Positions 31,052-33,089 of a DNA stretch of 33,089 nucleotides are shown here, piece after piece (the stretch's first letter is position 1; each line of letters opens with the position of its first letter). The notes beneath the pieces are model-generated. The model was given only the letters and a program-made list of their open reading frames with translations, was not told where the DNA came from and searched no databases. This DNA comes from Lachnospiraceae bacterium (GTDB lineage Bacteria; Bacillota; Clostridia; Lachnospirales; Lachnospiraceae). Where the stretch lies: assembly GCA_015057055.1 (NCBI GenBank), contig SVFE01000027.1, positions 1 to 33,089 of the forward strand, in the 5' to 3' direction. Both the position numbers and the translations under genes were made by a program.

Positions 31052-32798
31052 ATGGATTTGGGGTATTTTGAATTTCCTGTTTCCGCTTTGTCTGCTTTCC
31101 TTTGCGTTGATTGGTGTAAATCAGGGAGCAGATCTTACGGATACTACGTATAGTATGGGAAATTATATGTATTTTGATTCCATGGATGGCAGTTGGAAGT
31201 ATGCCACCTTTCTGGCAAATTTACTGGGCTCCCGGCTAATTCTTATCACCGGCGGTTCTTTTCTGTGGATGAATGTGATTTCAAAACTTCTGGTAGGGCT
31301 GATTGCCGTTATTTGCTATTTTTGTATGAAGCAATATGTTTCGCCCTATCTTGTCTTTGCGGGAGAAATTATCGCATTGGGACTCTGCTGGTGCCCCACT
31401 GTTATTTTTTATAATTATTTATCCTATTTATTTTTTGCTGTAGCGGCCTTGTTATTGATAAAGGCTTGCCGGGAAGAGAACTCGTCTTTCCTTTTTCTTG
31501 CAGGCTGTTTTTTAGGAATCAACGTCATGGTTCGTATTCCGAATGTATTGCAGGTCCTTATGATTCTTGTGGTATGGTATCATGTCGTAAAAAGTGACAA
31601 AGGACCGAAATTAAAACTTTTTTTTCAAAAGACCGGGGTTTGTATCGCCGGATTTGCAGCCGGGTTTTTGATTACGGTCGTGATTATGATTTTGTCCGGT
31701 GGCGGTGGCGGCTTTTCCGCTATGGTGGAATGGCTTATGTCCATGCTGATTTCAGGAAGTGATTCCGGTGGATATTCGGCCGGCGCAATGCTGGGCAATA
31801 TTATGGAAGATTATGCTTTGAACCTAAAATGGACGTTTATTATAGTTGCGGGAATGGCCCTTGGCTGTTTTCTCTTTCGGAAATGGAACGAAAAATATCT
31901 TTGGGTGGCCAAAGCAGGATATATTTGTTGGCTTGCCGTTATGGTTGTATATTTTTACCGCAATTGGGTATTTCGGCTGGATTACGGTAATTATTCCGCT
32001 ATTTTTAATCTCAGCGTTATTTTTATTATGTTGGGAAGTGTCCTTGCGGTATGGCAGTTGACGGTTAACCGTAAAGAAGAACGTGAATCGGAATTGGCGA
32101 TATTATTGCTTGTGATTTTTGCGATTTCTCCCCTTGGAAGCAACAACCATTTGTATTCCAGCATTAATAACTTTTTTGTTGCTGCGCCTATTGTAATCCA
32201 TTTGATGAAAAAGATGGCGGACAAATACCGGGAGAAAAGAGAAGGGTTCCCGATTCGTTGGATGATGAGGACCTTTGTTCTGCTTTTGGGCGCGCAGAGT
32301 TTTTTCTTTCATTTGGAATATGTATTTCGCGGTCCTGCGGTATCGGAATACAGGAACTATTGTCTGCAGGAAGCCAACGTTATGAACGGCATGCGGACCA
32401 ATGAAGCACACGGAAAAGCCATGGAAGAATTATGCTCTTTTATGAAAGAGAGTAAATCGGATAGGATTGTTTTGTACGGTGAAATTCCTGGGGTAAGTTA
32501 TTTGTTGGGACAGGAATGCGCTGTTTCAACCTCATGGCCGGATTTGGCGAGTTTTTCCCTGGAAGATTGGGAAGATGATTTACGTAGTGTCGGGGACTGG
32601 AATGAGGTAAGTATTATTGTTTCCCCGGATATTATCATGTGGTTTGGAGCAGAGGAAATAACAGAAGAAGAATTGCCCTCGTTTATGGCGGAAGATTCCG
32701 GAATGGAAAAGGTGCAGGCCCTATATGAGGTAATACAGGGAGAAGGATTTACGGTAGTATTTGAAAATGAAGAATTTGTAGTATATCAGACGGAGTAG
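31038..32798 (+). CDS. Large multi-pass membrane protein, GT-C-like glycosyltransferase candidate
   Basis: The 586-residue product has about ten to eleven membrane helices in the first 430 residues. An N-terminal exposed loop GADLTDTTYSMGNYMYF has acidic residues placed as in GT-C membrane glycosyltransferases. A soluble C-terminal domain of about 150 residues (RIVLYGEIPGVSYLLG) follows. Family identity is not certain. The start is TTG at 31038, 14 bases inside the GtrA gene and with GGAG (31027-31030) at a good spacing; no closer ATG makes sense. Coupling to GtrA suggests that GtrA supplies the lipid-linked sugar and this protein transfers it outside the membrane. That role is inference. Confidence 0.65.
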   Translation: MKKDRWIWGILNFLFPLCLLSFALIGVNQGADLTDTTYSMGNYMYFDSMDGSWKYATFLANLLGSRLILITGGSFLWMNVISKLLVGLIAVICYFCMKQYVSPYLVFAGEIIALGLCWCPTVIFYNYLSYLFFAVAALLLIKACREENSSFLFLAGCFLGINVMVRIPNVLQVLMILVVWYHVVKSDKGPKLKLFFQKTGVCIAGFAAGFLITVVIMILSGGGGGFSAMVEWLMSMLISGSDSGGYSAGAMLGNIMEDYALNLKWTFIIVAGMALGCFLFRKWNEKYLWVAKAGYICWLAVMVVYFYRNWVFRLDYGNYSAIFNLSVIFIMLGSVLAVWQLTVNRKEERESELAILLLVIFAISPLGSNNHLYSSINNFFVAAPIVIHLMKKMADKYREKREGFPIRWMMRTFVLLLGAQSFFFHLEYVFRGPAVSEYRNYCLQEANVMNGMRTNEAHGKAMEELCSFMKESKSDRIVLYGEIPGVSYLLGQECAVSTSWPDLASFSLEDWEDDLRSVGDWNEVSIIVSPDIIMWFGAEEITEEELPSFMAEDSGMEKVQALYEVIQGEGFTVVFENEEFVVYQTE

Positions 32799-32807
32799 GA
32801 GTAAGTG

Positions 32808-33089
32808 ATGATTTGTTTTAATGTGCCGCCCCATACGGGGAAAGAAATGCAGTATATGATGGAGTGCGTAGAAGCACAGAAAATATGCGGTGACGGAAAA
32901 TACACCAAAAAATGCAATGCATGGTTTGAAGAAAAAACCGGAACACCGAAATGCCTTCTCACAACATCCTGCACCCATGCTTTGGAAATGGCAGCACTTC
33001 TTTGTGATATTCAAGAAGGGGATGAGGTCATTATGCCCTCCTATACCTTTGTTTCCACGGCAAATGCATTTGCCCTCAGAGGGGCCAAA
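32808..33089 (+). CDS. wecE: dTDP-4-amino-4,6-dideoxygalactose transaminase, N-terminal part
   Basis: Only the first 94 residues are inside the window. They resemble WecE/RffA closely: ICFNVPPHTGKEMQYMME, KICGDGKYTKKCNAWFEE, CLLTTSCTHALEMAALL and EVIMPSYTFVSTANAFALRG. The enzyme transfers an amino group from glutamate to dTDP-4-keto-6-deoxyglucose, yielding dTDP-4-amino-4,6-dideoxygalactose. The PLP-binding Lys lies beyond the window. AGGAG at 32797-32801 and a 6-base spacer support the ATG at 32808. The gene is cut by the window end, not shown to be truncated. Its presence suggests an amino-dideoxy sugar in the polymer. Confidence 0.88.
   Translation, partial: MICFNVPPHTGKEMQYMMECVEAQKICGDGKYTKKCNAWFEEKTGTPKCLLTTSCTHALEMAALLCDIQEGDEVIMPSYTFVSTANAFALRGAK

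Overview
The window looks like a chromosomal surface-polysaccharide locus of a Gram-positive, low-to-moderate GC Firmicute, most likely a Clostridia/Lachnospiraceae-type gut bacterium. This rests on the strong GGAGG-type ribosome binding sites, a lipobox lipoprotein of the DUF3048 family, a YuiD-like DUF212 protein, an EpsG-type polymerase and the gene style. Genus and species cannot be fixed from the sequence alone. There is no gene-free stretch longer than 300 bases, and no rRNA, tRNA, CRISPR array, transposase or integrase was seen.

Region 1 (1 to about 2,500) is visibly more AT-rich than the rest. It holds four short, unrelated, same-strand genes: a GNAT acetyltransferase, a pyridoxamine-oxidase/NimA-like flavoprotein, an XRE regulator and a small four-helix membrane protein. 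Each gene is bordered by a copy of one imperfect palindromic repeat (about 124-160, 623-673, 1151-1198, 1946-2003 and 2417-2458), and several copies carry the next gene's ribosome binding site. This looks like an array of single-gene cassettes and is the most unusual non-coding structure here. A bidirectional terminator at 2467-2506 closes it.

Region 2 (2,533-6,514) holds a minus-strand DUF3048 lipoprotein, rfbD (dTDP-L-rhamnose synthesis), a minus-strand DUF212 protein and a GDP-L-fucose synthase gene. Hairpin terminators and divergent promoters separate them.

Region 3 (6,566-21,553) is a long plus-strand assembly block. It contains a membrane protein in two overlapping ORFs, a family 2 glycosyltransferase, a strong promoter, and a WbaP-type initiating phosphoglycosyl transferase. 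These are followed by a Wzz-like protein without a Walker A motif, an EpsG-like polymerase, two more family 2 transferases, three GT4 transferases (two of them tandem paralogues), a GT8-like transferase, and an MBOAT/DHHW O-acylation pair.

Region 4 (21,562-33,089) starts at another strong promoter. It encodes what looks like a complete CMP-pseudaminic acid pathway in the order pseB-pseI-pseG-pseC-GT2-pseF-pseH. The pseH-like domain is the N-terminus of a 676-residue protein that continues into an acyltransferase-3 membrane domain and a GtrA-like domain. A membrane-anchored SGNH esterase, a free-standing GtrA protein, a large multi-pass membrane protein and the 5' end of a WecE-like sugar aminotransferase follow.

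Together, regions 2-4 probably build and export a heteropolymer containing pseudaminic acid, with rhamnose, fucose and an amino-dideoxy sugar as likely further components and with O-acyl decoration. No Wzx flippase, gmd or rfbABC gene was seen in the window, so the locus or its partners must extend beyond it.
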